DNA of 15,183 nt from Phycisphaerales bacterium (lineage in GTDB: Bacteria; Planctomycetota; Phycisphaerae; UBA1845): positions 1 through 15,183 of the forward strand of contig JACKHH010000039.1 of assembly GCA_020639095.1 (NCBI GenBank), written 5' to 3'. Under the pieces are notes generated by a model. That model saw only the letters and a list, made by a program, of their open reading frames with translations. It was not told where the DNA came from and ran no database searches. Shown piece by piece: positions 7,272 through 15,035 of the stretch (its first letter is position 1; every line of letters starts with the position of its first letter). Both the position numbers and the translations under genes were made by a program.

Positions 7272-7395
7272 CACTTCGAGCATACCGCAATTCCAGCACC
7301 TGGCCTGATGGATGGGGTTTGTGCAGTGGCACTGCCTTCCGGCATGACGTCGCCGGTCCGCGCTTGAAAATCCACCGACGTTTTCCGCCCGGAGC

Positions 7396-7443
7396 GCTAT
7401 AGATAGCTAGGCCCGGCTGGGGTATGCGCGGTGCTTTGAGCAC
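7396..7443 (+). promoter_or_regulatory. Small dyads in the asnA leader
   Basis: The 234-bp gap before asnA contains GCTAT-AG-ATAGC (7396-7407, including a TATAGA -10-like hexamer) and GTGCT-TTG-AGCAC (7431-7443). They may mark a promoter and an operator or leader hairpin, but no matching -35 is evident. Confidence 0.25.
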
Positions 7444-7505
7444 GGGTGACCACTGCATTTCTACGTTCTCACCTGCACATCATTCCTACTGCGGAGGACA
7501 CATCC

Positions 7506-8645
7506 ATGGCGACGACATTGGACAAGCAAGCCGATCTTGCGGGACCGGGTGTGAGCACGTACGAGGAGGTTGAGAAAATCCTCCCCAAAGACTACGAACC
7601 GCTGCTATCACCCATGCAGCGCATGGACGCGGTGTACGCGGTCAAACGCTACATCGAGGACAACCTCTGCAAGGAACTCAACCTGAAGATGGTGCAGGTG
7701 CCGCTGATCGTCGATCGCGACAGCGGGGTGAACGACTATCTCGATCGCGACGGTTCGCGAACACCGGTTGACTTCCCCTGCGGGTTGGGCTTGGCGTCGC
7801 CGATTTGCGCGCAGGTTGTGCAGGCCGCCACCAAGTGGAAACGCATGGCGTTGCGGCAGTTCGATTGTGCCGAGGGGCAGGGCATTTGCACCGATATGCG
7901 CGCGGTGCGCAAGGATTACTTCCTCGACCACGACCACAGCAGCTACGTCGACCAGTGGGATTGGGAACGCGTGATGGCTGCGAGCGATCGCAATTTGGAT
8001 TTCCTAATGCACGTGGTCCGCAAGATCTGGAAGGTGATCCATGGAGCCGGGATGCACGCGCAGGAGTTGTTCCCGGCACTGCGTAACAGCAAGTACCCCG
8101 CGATCCCCGAGGAACTGACCTTCATCCACGCTGAGGAAATGCTCGAGCGCTATCCCGATCTTCCGCGCAAACAGCGTGAAACCAAGGCGATTCAGGAGAT
8201 TGCGCCAGCGTTATTTATCATCGGAATCGGCTGGCCGCTGGCGGACGGGTATCCGCACGAGATGCGCGCCGCCGACTATGACGATTGGGTCACCGAGACA
8301 CACGGACCGAAGGGTCAGGCGTATCACGGCTTGAACGGTGACATCCTGGTGTGGAACCCGGTGACGAAGCGGCGACACGAGTTGACCAGCATGGGAATCC
8401 GCGTGACCAAGGAGACGCTCAAAGTGCAGCTCGGCATGTCCGGGCAGGAGGACTTCCTTAAGCTGCCGTATCACCAGGCGATTCTCAACGACGAAATTCC
8501 ACTGAGCATCGGCGGCGGTATCGGTCAGTCGCGGACGTACATGTACTTGCTGCGCACCGCGCACCTCGGCGAAGTGAGCGTGACGGTCTGGCCGAAGAAG
8601 CTTAAGGAGATTTGCGCGAAGCGGAACATCCGGGTGCTGGAGTAG
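7506..8645 (+). CDS. asnA: Aspartate-ammonia ligase (asparagine synthetase A)
   Basis: Makes asparagine from aspartate, ammonia and ATP in the cytoplasm through an aspartyl-adenylate intermediate; its fold is that of a class II aminoacyl-tRNA synthetase. The product is 379 aa, longer than the 330-aa E. coli enzyme mainly because of about 40 extra N-terminal residues. Family motifs visible: KWKRMALRQFD (110-120), YVDQWDWERVM (147-157), LFIIGIGWPLADG (236-248), RAADYDDW (254-261), HGLNGDILVWNP (274-285), SSMGIRV-like TSMGIRV (294-300), and GGGIGQSR (336-343). ATG 7506 is chosen because GGAGG at 7493-7497 lies eight bases before it; an upstream GTG at 7446 would place that SD inside the gene. 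The stop is TAG. The gene stands alone and converges on a minus-strand gene across a hairpin. No AsnB-type glutaminase domain is present, so ammonia is the nitrogen donor. Confidence 0.95.
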   Translation: MATTLDKQADLAGPGVSTYEEVEKILPKDYEPLLSPMQRMDAVYAVKRYIEDNLCKELNLKMVQVPLIVDRDSGVNDYLDRDGSRTPVDFPCGLGLASPICAQVVQAATKWKRMALRQFDCAEGQGICTDMRAVRKDYFLDHDHSSYVDQWDWERVMAASDRNLDFLMHVVRKIWKVIHGAGMHAQELFPALRNSKYPAIPEELTFIHAEEMLERYPDLPRKQRETKAIQEIAPALFIIGIGWPLADGYPHEMRAADYDDWVTETHGPKGQAYHGLNGDILVWNPVTKRRHELTSMGIRVTKETLKVQLGMSGQEDFLKLPYHQAILNDEIPLSIGGGIGQSRTYMYLLRTAHLGEVSVTVWPKKLKEICAKRNIRVLE

Positions 8646-8680
8646 GCCGAGGTTGCAACCACTCTGAAAGGACTTTGAAT

Positions 8681-8712
8681 CGCGCCGGGCTGATGAAACG
8701 CGGTCCGGCGCG
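8681..8712. terminator. Hairpin between convergent asnA and DUF1801-like genes
   Basis: CGCGCCGG (8681-8688) pairs perfectly with CCGGCGCG (8705-8712) around a 16-base loop. It lies in the 69-bp gap between two convergent stop codons, a good place for a bidirectional terminator. T-tracts are short on both sides, so this is tentative. Confidence 0.45.
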
Positions 8713-8714
8713 GT

Positions 8715-9251
8715 TTACTTTGGCCTGCGTGGCCGCTGCTTTTCCGCGATGGACTTGATGACGATGCGACCCTTGACGTCTTGCGGATACGGCACAGCCG
8801 ATGCGGCCTCCGCTTGATCGATCAAGTCGCGCACTGCCGGGTCGTCGAGCGTCGCGGCATCTTTGATTGGGATAAAACGATTCAGCTTTCCGCTGCCTTG
8901 CAGTAGCTTCTTCGGGTCCTTCAGCTTGGCTTTGCCGCCTTGCAGAAAACAAAGGTTGACGTGCTGCGGATAGAAGGCGATCGAAAAGACCGCATCCGAC
9001 GCGCGTTCGTTCGGACCAAAGCCCACCGCGAGCGCGTTGTAGTTGTCGTAAACCAAAACCTGCGCACCGGGCAACCGCTTACGCATCCGCGCGACGCAGG
9101 CCTTTCCCAACGCCGCGACCTGCGGCGAATACTTCGCGATGAAACCGGTAAGCTGCGCTTGCGGCGTGGCGGCATTATTTGCCGGGCGCGCGGCAGCACG
9201 CTTCGCTTTGGCCTTCGGTTTTGGTTTTATCTTGTCCGGTGTCCGACTCAT
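8715..9251 (-). CDS. DUF1801-like protein
   Basis: 178 residues starting MSRTPDK. A lysine/alanine-rich N-terminal tail (KPKPKAKAKRAAARP, about 8-22) precedes a compact domain at about 35-150: LTGFIAKYSP, a run resembling RMRKRLPGAQVLVYDNYNA, then VFSIAFYPQHVNLCF, KLLQGSGKLNRFIPI, and a helix ending VRDLIDQA. This order matches the YdhG/DUF1801 fold, whose biochemical role is not established. The basic tail might bind nucleic acid, which is inference. ATG 9251 is preferred over GTG 9278, which adds nine residues; neither has a convincing SD. It lies 62 bp downstream of the XRE/S24 repressor on the same strand and could be read from that promoter, although a hairpin separates them. Confidence 0.65.
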   Translation of the reverse strand: MSRTPDKIKPKPKAKAKRAAARPANNAATPQAQLTGFIAKYSPQVAALGKACVARMRKRLPGAQVLVYDNYNALAVGFGPNERASDAVFSIAFYPQHVNLCFLQGGKAKLKDPKKLLQGSGKLNRFIPIKDAATLDDPAVRDLIDQAEAASAVPYPQDVKGRIVIKSIAEKQRPRRPK

Positions 9252-9301
9252 CTGGCGGGATGGTATATGCAACCCCACGGATCGGCCAGCGTGAGCCTTG
9301 C

Positions 9302-9332
9302 CGTCAGCCCGGGCTACAGATCTCGGCTGACG
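9302..9332 (-). repeat. GTAG-led palindrome at the stop of the XRE/S24 gene
   Basis: On the minus strand a GTAG is followed by CCCGGGCTGACGG. CGTCAGCC (9302-9309) pairs with GGCTGACG (9325-9332), and AGCCCGGGCT is itself a 10-bp palindrome. The TAG at 9314-9316 is the stop codon of the repressor gene. It may be a single REP-like unit or a terminator; no inverted partner is obvious nearby. Confidence 0.5.
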
Positions 9333-9982
9333 AGTGTTGTCACGACACCTTGGATGCTCAGTTCGCGTGAGCTGTCGATGATTTCGGGGCGGAATGTTGG
9401 GTTGTCGCCGCGGAGGACGACGACTTTTTCCCCGTCGCGGAGGTCGACGCTAACGCGCTTCAACGTGGGTTCGCCGTCGACGAGGCAGGCGCAGATGCGG
9501 CCCTGCACAAGCAGCGGATCGACGGCGGGCCGATAGTGCACGAGCACGATGTCGCCCGGCTTCAGCGTGGGCTCCATGCTGTCGAACGTGAGCCGCAGAC
9601 AATAGTGGTCCGGGGTCCACATGTGCCGCAGCACCGGGAAAAGTTGCATCTGCTCCTGCGACTGCGCGGGAGGACCTGCGGGGATGGTTCCGAGCATCGG
9701 CAGGTGGCGGACCTCAAGAGGCTGGGGGTTGTCGTGCGCGTCACCGGTGCCCGCACCAACGAGGACCGCCTGCGGCAAGTCGAGCGCGACAGCCAGCGCG
9801 TTCAGCGTATTCTTCGAAGGCCGGCGACGCCCGCGCTCGATTTCCGAAAGGAAGCCCTGGTTGATGCCGGCGGACGTGGACAGCTCGACCTGCGACATGC
9901 CGAGTTCCTTCCGCCGCCGCCGCACCCGTTGCCCCAGCGACTCCTCCGCGCGATTCTGAATCATGCCTTCAGGCCATGTCAT
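9314..9982 (-). CDS. XRE-type HTH repressor with S24 (LexA/CI-like) self-cleavage domain
   Basis: 222 residues. Residues about 16-70 are an XRE helix-turn-helix (LGQRVRRRRKELGMSQ, then INQGFLSEIERGRRRPS). Residues about 91-220 form an S24 peptidase domain like LexA and phage CI. All three functional elements are present: the A102-G103 cleavage site in GTIPAGPP, nucleophile S135 in FDSMEPTLKPGD, and general-base K175 in EPTLKRV. Known relatives repress until RecA filaments or other stress trigger autocleavage, so a damage-responsive regulator is likely. The HTH is of XRE type, not the winged helix of E. coli LexA. The start is ambiguous: ATG 9982 overlaps a -10-like TATTAT and an operator-like dyad, so ATG 9964 (MIQNRAEE) is equally plausible; neither has a well-spaced SD. 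Targets are unknown; the DUF1801-like gene is next downstream. Confidence 0.88.
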   Translation of the reverse strand: MTWPEGMIQNRAEESLGQRVRRRRKELGMSQVELSTSAGINQGFLSEIERGRRRPSKNTLNALAVALDLPQAVLVGAGTGDAHDNPQPLEVRHLPMLGTIPAGPPAQSQEQMQLFPVLRHMWTPDHYCLRLTFDSMEPTLKPGDIVLVHYRPAVDPLLVQGRICACLVDGEPTLKRVSVDLRDGEKVVVLRGDNPTFRPEIIDSSRELSIQGVVTTLVSRDL

Positions 9983-9997
9983 AATATGGCAATATTA
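9982..9997 (-). promoter_or_regulatory. AT-rich dyad at the repressor's own start (autoregulatory operator?)
   Basis: TAATAT-GGCA-ATATTA is a 6-bp inverted repeat overlapping the annotated start of the XRE/S24 gene and a possible -10 (TATTAT on the minus strand). Autorepression is usual for this family, so this is a candidate operator. In that case translation probably begins at 9964. Confidence 0.4.
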
Positions 9998-10026
9998 ATG
10001 TTTTGAACGCCCGGCTGCAACGGTTT

Positions 10027-10171
10027 GTAGGGCGGGCTATTGCCCGCCGTCGGATTGGATTGTGGCTGCGTTTGCCTTTGACCTGTCGATTGCGAGATAC
10101 GTTTCTTGCTCTGTGCGATCTGCTGACTGGTTGCTTTTTGGTTTGTCTCGGCGGGCAATAGCCCGCCCTAC
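10027..10171. repeat. REP doublet (REPIN), family A, copy 2
   Basis: GTAG plus hairpin GGCGGGC-TATT-GCCCGCC (10027-10048) is mirrored by the inverted copy at 10150-10171. At 145 bp it is one base longer than copy 1 (2380-2523). The right-hand unit of both copies is preceded by the same TTGGTTTGTCT, so homology extends beyond the palindromes, while most of the interior has diverged. It fills the middle of the 321-bp gap (9983-10303) between the divergent repressor and membrane glycosyltransferase genes. The rest of that gap holds the dyad at 9982-9997 and a hairpin, TGCAGGC-TGGTT-GCCTGCA, at 10211-10229; I see no gene in it. Confidence 0.85.
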
Positions 10172-10303
10172 CTTGCGCCGATATCGAAATCAGCATTGCT
10201 GTGCTTCGCTTGCAGGCTGGTTGCCTGCACCACCATTGAGTTGCTGATGCCTGTTTGATTTTGTCGTGCATACCGCCAACCCTCCGCGCGCGATACGATA
10301 ACG

Positions 10304-12217
10304 ATGATGACGTTGCCCAACGACTCCACTTCGCCGAACGATCCCGCGCGCACAACCGGACCTATTGCCGATGCGCCGGGCGACGAAGCAGCCACCACCC
10401 TCCCGACAGACTCAAAGCGAGAGCCGGCAACCGAATCACACACGCCCGCCACCGACGGACCTGTTGGTGAAATTCCCGGCACCGTGAAGCAGTCGACGCC
10501 TTGGCCGATGCGGGTCTGGCCTTGGGCGCTGATCTTCATCGTCGCGCTCATGCTGCGCTTCGGGTACGTCAATCAGATTCGGAGTGTCCCGTTCTTCGAC
10601 TCACCGGTTGGCGATGCCGCGGCATATGACGCGTGGGCGCATGCCATCGTCGATGGTGACTGGGCAAGTCGCGAATACACGCACGGGCTGACGTTTTACC
10701 AGGCGCCGGCGTACCCGTACTTTCTTGCGGGTGTGTATGCGGCCTTCGGGGACGCGCCCGCGACCATTCGGCAGGTGCAGGCGCTGCTCGGGGCGGTGTC
10801 GTGCCTTCTCTTGGGATTTGCCGCAGCGCGGTTCATTGGGCGGCGCGTGGGCATCGTCGCTGCCGCCCTGCTCGCGCTGTACGCACCGGCTATCTTCTTC
10901 GACGGGCTGATTCAGAAGACTACGCTGGCGACGTTCTGGATGACGCTGCTGCTTTGGCTGATGAGTTGCCAGCTTCGAAGACCGGCGCTGTGGCGTTTTG
11001 TCGTCGCGGGCGTGGTGCTCGGGCTCTTCGGATTGACGCGTGAGAACGCGTTGGTGCTGGTCGCGGCGCTGCTCATCTGGATCTGGGCGGACTTTCGCGG
11101 TGCCGGTTATCTCGCGAAACGCAACTGGTCTGCCAGCGTCATCTTCGGTCTGCTGCTGGTGTTCTATCCCGTCGCGGTACGCAATTACTTCGTGGCGGAT
11201 GAATGGGCGATCTCGACCTCACAGGCTGGTCCGAATTTCTACATCGGTAACCACGCCGGTGCGACCGGTCGATACACGCCGCTCGCCCTCGGGCACGAAA
11301 CCCCCGAGTTTGAACGCAGCGACGCGAAACGATTGGCAGAAGACGCCACGGGCAAGCAGCTTTCCGATCTCGAAGTCTCGCGCTACTGGCTTTCCCAAGC
11401 GTGGGTCTATATCCGCAGCGCCCCAGCAGAATGGGCCAGGCTGGTGGGGACGAAGTTCCTGCTCGCGATCAATCGCTACGAGATCAACGACACCGAGGGG
11501 TACAACGTCTACCGCATGTACTCATGGATGCTCGGCGGGTTGATCGCACCGGTGATGCACTTTGGCGTGATCGCGCCGCTAGCAGCCGTGGGGTTTGTGC
11601 TCACGCTGCGTCACTGGCGGCGCGTCGGCGTGCTGTACCTGATGGCGCTGCTGCTGATCATCGCCATCGTCGCGTTCTACGTCTTCGCGCGCTATCGTTT
11701 CCCGCTGGTGCCGATCGCGATCATCTTCGCAGCCGCGGGGATCGTCGGGCTTTATGAATGCGTGCTCGAACGGCGCGTCGGTGCGATCGTGGCTGCGGTC
11801 ATTGTCGGCATCGCTGCCGCCGTCGTCGCGAACATTCGCGTGAGTCCGGAACAACGGCTGGATGCGATGTCGCTCGCGAACGTCGGCACCGTCGTTGCGC
11901 AGCGCGGCAACCTCGACGCAGCCATGCAGCTTTTCGAGCAGGCGGTCATCACCAGCCCCGAGTCGCCCGAGCCGTACTACAACATCGGGATGGTCTATCG
12001 CCTCAAGGGTCAGACCCGCGGTGCGATCGAGTATTTCATGGAGGCGAAGAAACGCGCGCCGGGCCTCGCGGAAGTTGATTTCCAGATCGCGCAATGCCTG
12101 GAAGCCGACGGCAACACCGACGCGGCATTGCGGTTTTACCAAGCGGCCCTAACGAACAACCCCAACGACACCGAAGCAGCCGACGGCATCCAGCGCCTGA
12201 TGGGCAACCGTCCGTAG
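10304..12217 (+). CDS. Membrane GT-C glycosyltransferase (PMT/ArnT-like) with C-terminal TPRs
   Basis: 637 residues. A hydrophilic Thr/Pro/Asp-rich N-terminus (1-68) precedes a polytopic membrane domain (about 70-508, roughly ten helices). GT-C features are visible: an acidic first loop, FFDSPVGDAAAYDAW (97-111), where catalytic acids of PMT/ArnT enzymes lie; the YQAPAYPYFLAG motif (132-143); GLTREN (243-248); and ARYRFPLVP (462-470). Such enzymes use polyprenyl-phosphate sugars to glycosylate lipids or proteins outside the cytoplasmic membrane. Residues about 520-634 form three TPR units (LANVGTVVAQRGNLDAAM, YNIGMVYRLKGQTRGAI, FQIAQCLEADGNTDAAL), suggesting binding of a protein partner or substrate. 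The ATG-ATG start has no SD, and position 10304 or 10307 cannot be separated. TAG at 12215-12217 belongs to a REP unit. Donor and acceptor are unknown. Confidence 0.85.
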   Translation: MMTLPNDSTSPNDPARTTGPIADAPGDEAATTLPTDSKREPATESHTPATDGPVGEIPGTVKQSTPWPMRVWPWALIFIVALMLRFGYVNQIRSVPFFDSPVGDAAAYDAWAHAIVDGDWASREYTHGLTFYQAPAYPYFLAGVYAAFGDAPATIRQVQALLGAVSCLLLGFAAARFIGRRVGIVAAALLALYAPAIFFDGLIQKTTLATFWMTLLLWLMSCQLRRPALWRFVVAGVVLGLFGLTRENALVLVAALLIWIWADFRGAGYLAKRNWSASVIFGLLLVFYPVAVRNYFVADEWAISTSQAGPNFYIGNHAGATGRYTPLALGHETPEFERSDAKRLAEDATGKQLSDLEVSRYWLSQAWVYIRSAPAEWARLVGTKFLLAINRYEINDTEGYNVYRMYSWMLGGLIAPVMHFGVIAPLAAVGFVLTLRHWRRVGVLYLMALLLIIAIVAFYVFARYRFPLVPIAIIFAAAGIVGLYECVLERRVGAIVAAVIVGIAAAVVANIRVSPEQRLDAMSLANVGTVVAQRGNLDAAMQLFEQAVITSPESPEPYYNIGMVYRLKGQTRGAIEYFMEAKKRAPGLAEVDFQIAQCLEADGNTDAALRFYQAALTNNPNDTEAADGIQRLMGNRP

Positions 12218-12282
12218 GGCCCGCTGTGCGGACCAACCGCGCGCAACGTCACCGTTTTCAAGGTCCGCACAGCGGACCCTAC
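12214..12282. repeat. REP doublet (REPIN), family C, between convergent genes
   Basis: The left unit is GTAG plus GGCCCGC-TGT-GCGGACC (12214-12234). The right unit (12262-12282) is its inverted copy with one difference, making a perfect GGTCCGC/GCGGACC stem. The 69-bp element fills the whole gap between the glycosyltransferase and polA and supplies the TAG stop of both. It probably also forms a bidirectional transcript-end structure. Confidence 0.85.
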
Positions 12283-14987
12283 TTGGCGTCGAGCCAACTT
12301 CTGCCGGTGCCAATGTCCACGACGATGGGCACGTCGAACGGCAATGCCGTGGTCATCTTCTCGCGAATCAATTCGGTGTGGGCGGCCACATCCTCCTTGC
12401 GAACCTCGAAGACGAGTTCGTCATGCACCTGCACGAGCATTCGCGTCGCGAGCCCCTGCGTTTTGATCGCGATGTGAATGTCGACCATGGCGCGCTTGAT
12501 GAGATCAGCAGCACTGCCCTGAATCACCGTGTTCACCGCCAACCGCTCGCCGAGCGCGACCTGCTGACGATTGCGCGAATGCAACTCTTCGATCGGGCGG
12601 CGTCTACCGAGAATCGTCTCCGCGTAGCCTTTGGCTTTCACGTCCGCGATGACCCCGTCGACGAACGCCTTGATGCCGCCGAAGCGCGCGTGGTAACGGT
12701 CGATGAAATCCTGCGCTTCCGTTCGCGAGATCTTCAACCCGCGCGCGAGCCCAAACGCGGTCTGCCCGTAGATGATGCCGAAGTTGACAGCCTTTGCGGC
12801 GCTGCGCTGCTCGGATGTGACCTCGTCGAGCGGCACGCCGTTGACCTGGGCTGCCACCGTCGCGTGGATATCCTGGCCGGTATTGAACGCTTCGAGCAGC
12901 GTCTCGTCCCGCGAGAATGCCGCGAGAATCCGCAACTCGATCTGCGAATAGTCCGCGACGAGCAGCACGCAATCTTCGCTGCCCGCGACGAACGCGCCGC
13001 GAATTCGCCGCCCGATCTCCGTGCGCACGGGGATGTTCTGCAAGTTCGGATCGCTCGACGACAACCGGCCCGTGATCGCGCCGGTCTGGTGAAATCCCGC
13101 ATGCACGCGGCCTGTCTTCGCGCAGACCATCTTCGGCAGCGTGTCGAGGTACGTCCCCTTGAGCTTGCTCAGTTCGCGATACTCAAGCATCAGCTTGGGC
13201 AGGTCGTGATCGGTCTGCTCGACCAGTTTCTCGAGCGTTTCCGCGTCGGTGCTGCGTGAGGTCCGTGTCTTCTTGAGCACCGGCAACTTGAATTCGTCGT
13301 AGAGCACGACAGCCAGCTGCTTGGGCGACTCGATGTTGAATTCATGGCCCGCTTCCTTGTGTATCTGGCTGGTCAGCGCGATCATGCGGTCCGCGAGTTC
13401 GTCACTCATCGTCGCGAGCAGGTCGCAATCGAGCGCGATACCGTTGTGCTCCATCTCCGCAAGCACCGCGACAAGCGGCATTTCGGTTTCTTCAAAGAGT
13501 TTGCGCGTCGAACTGGCAGCCACCTGCGGGCGCAGCTTCTCGAACAATCGCCAAGTCACCTCCGCGTCTTCACCGGCGTATTCACAGACGCGCGCGGAAT
13601 CGACCTCGTCGATGCCGATCTGATCCTTGCCCTTGCCGATCAAATCGGTGATGGGAATCATGCGGTGCCCGAGCAGCTCCATCGCGAGCGCGTCGAGCCC
13701 GTGCGAACGGCGGAGCGGTTCGAGCACGAAGCTGGCGATCATGGTGTCGAAGGTGACGCCCGCAAGCTCCATCCCGGCTTGACGCAGCACGATCTGATCG
13801 TACTTGATATTCTGCCCCACCTTCGCAATATTGGGATTTTCAAGGATGGGCTTGAGCAACGCGTACACGTCGTCGAGCGCAACGACCTTGCCCATGGCTG
13901 CCCGCACGGGAATGTAGTAGCCACGCCCCGCTTCGTACGCGATCGCGATGCCGACAAGCTGAGCAGCCACCGGGTTGAGCGCCGTCGTCTCGGTGTCCAC
14001 CGCGAAGACCTCCACCGTCGCGAGTTTGTTCGCCAGGGCGGTGAGCTTGTCCACGTCGTCGACCAGCTCGTACGTGGCGGCGACGGTTTGCTTGGGCGTT
14101 TCGAGCAGCGTGCCCGCTTCGCCTTCCGGGCGGAACGTATCAAGTTGCTCCATCAACCGGTTGAAACCGAGTTCAAGAAAGATCGGCGCGACCGCATCGA
14201 CATTCACCCCGTTGAAGCGAGCGGCCTCCAGGGAAAAATCCATGGGCACGTCGCGCCGCAGCGTGACGAGTTGCCGCGTGATTGGCAACTGCTCGGCGAA
14301 GGCTTTGACGTTTTCCGATTGCTTTGGCGAAAGCTCGTCGGCGTGCGCCAGCACCGCATCGGCTGACCCGTACTTGTTGACCAGTTTGGCAGCGGTTTTC
14401 ACCCCCACGCCCGCGACACCGGGAATGTTGTCCACCGTGTCGCCCGCGAGCGTCTGCACGTCGATCACCTGCTCCGGCGTAAATCCCTTGTTTTCCAGCA
14501 TGTACGCGCGATCGACGACCACGCCCTTGCCGATGTCGTAGAGGAAGATGCGATCGTTGATGAGTTGTTCGAGGTCCTTGTCCTTGCTGATCAGGAAAAT
14601 CTCAACATCCTCGTCCGTGATCCGCTCCGCGAGCGTGGCCATGAGGTCATCGGCTTCGAAGCCTTCGCGACGCAGGATGGGGATGCCCATGGCGTCGACG
14701 ATCTGCACGATGCGCTCGGCCTGCAAGGGCAGGTCCTCGGGCGGCGGGTCGCGATGGGCTTTGTATTCGGGGTAGATGTCGCAGCGGAAGACGGTGCTGT
14801 CGCTGACGTCGAGCACCATCGCAAGGTAATCGGGCTTGCGGTCGCGCAGCAGGTTGAACAGTGTGGAGAGGAAGACGTAAGTGGCCCGCGTCGGCTCACC
14901 GGTGGGACTGTTCAGCGGGCGAAACGGCGCATAGTACGAGCGGTAAATCTGCGCGTGCCCGTCGATGATATAGAAGCTCTTGGCCAT
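12279..14987 (-). CDS. polA: DNA polymerase I
   Basis: 902 residues; fills repair and Okazaki-fragment gaps and removes RNA primers. Three domains are complete. The 5'-3' nuclease (about 1-290) has YIIDGHAQIYRSYYA, GFEADDLMATLA (109-120), and the helix-hairpin-helix GDTVDNIPGVAGVGVKTA (182-199). The 3'-5' proofreading domain (about 310-490) keeps its acids: D331 and E333 in DTETT, N393/D397 in NIKYD, and Y470/D474 in YAGED. The polymerase has motif A VADYSQIELR (677-686, D679), motif B AAKAVNFGIIYG (730-741, with K732, F736 and Y740), and motif C QVHDELVFEV (853-862, D856 and E857). Many bacterial Pol I proteins have lost proofreading; this one appears competent. F736 at the position of E. 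coli F762 predicts discrimination against dideoxynucleotides. ATG 14987 gives the standard MAKSFYIIDG-type start, without a good SD. The TAG stop is inside a REP unit, yet the C-terminus (GTGRSWLDAK) is of normal length. Confidence 0.97.
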   Translation of the reverse strand: MAKSFYIIDGHAQIYRSYYAPFRPLNSPTGEPTRATYVFLSTLFNLLRDRKPDYLAMVLDVSDSTVFRCDIYPEYKAHRDPPPEDLPLQAERIVQIVDAMGIPILRREGFEADDLMATLAERITDEDVEIFLISKDKDLEQLINDRIFLYDIGKGVVVDRAYMLENKGFTPEQVIDVQTLAGDTVDNIPGVAGVGVKTAAKLVNKYGSADAVLAHADELSPKQSENVKAFAEQLPITRQLVTLRRDVPMDFSLEAARFNGVNVDAVAPIFLELGFNRLMEQLDTFRPEGEAGTLLETPKQTVAATYELVDDVDKLTALANKLATVEVFAVDTETTALNPVAAQLVGIAIAYEAGRGYYIPVRAAMGKVVALDDVYALLKPILENPNIAKVGQNIKYDQIVLRQAGMELAGVTFDTMIASFVLEPLRRSHGLDALAMELLGHRMIPITDLIGKGKDQIGIDEVDSARVCEYAGEDAEVTWRLFEKLRPQVAASSTRKLFEETEMPLVAVLAEMEHNGIALDCDLLATMSDELADRMIALTSQIHKEAGHEFNIESPKQLAVVLYDEFKLPVLKKTRTSRSTDAETLEKLVEQTDHDLPKLMLEYRELSKLKGTYLDTLPKMVCAKTGRVHAGFHQTGAITGRLSSSDPNLQNIPVRTEIGRRIRGAFVAGSEDCVLLVADYSQIELRILAAFSRDETLLEAFNTGQDIHATVAAQVNGVPLDEVTSEQRSAAKAVNFGIIYGQTAFGLARGLKISRTEAQDFIDRYHARFGGIKAFVDGVIADVKAKGYAETILGRRRPIEELHSRNRQQVALGERLAVNTVIQGSAADLIKRAMVDIHIAIKTQGLATRMLVQVHDELVFEVRKEDVAAHTELIREKMTTALPFDVPIVVDIGTGRSWLDAK

Positions 14988-15035
14988 TTATCGTACTTGC
15001 GCCTTTCTCACTTTGTTCACGTTTATGCTTTGTCG

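Noticed and set aside
9314..9982. XRE/S24 repressor considered as the marker of a prophage
   Set aside because: No integrase, structural, lysis or replication genes of phage type nearby; the small holin-like protein is 7 kb away and its family is unproven.
10168..10236. Short minus-strand frame MVVQATSLQAK ending at the TAG of a family A repeat
   Set aside because: About 22 codons without a clear SD; its stop coming from the repeat is suggestive, but there is no evidence of translation.
13344..14366. Long open frame (340 codons) on the plus strand opposite polA
   Set aside because: It is antisense to well-conserved polA domains in GC-rich DNA, and its Arg/His/Asp-rich composition is typical of a shadow frame.
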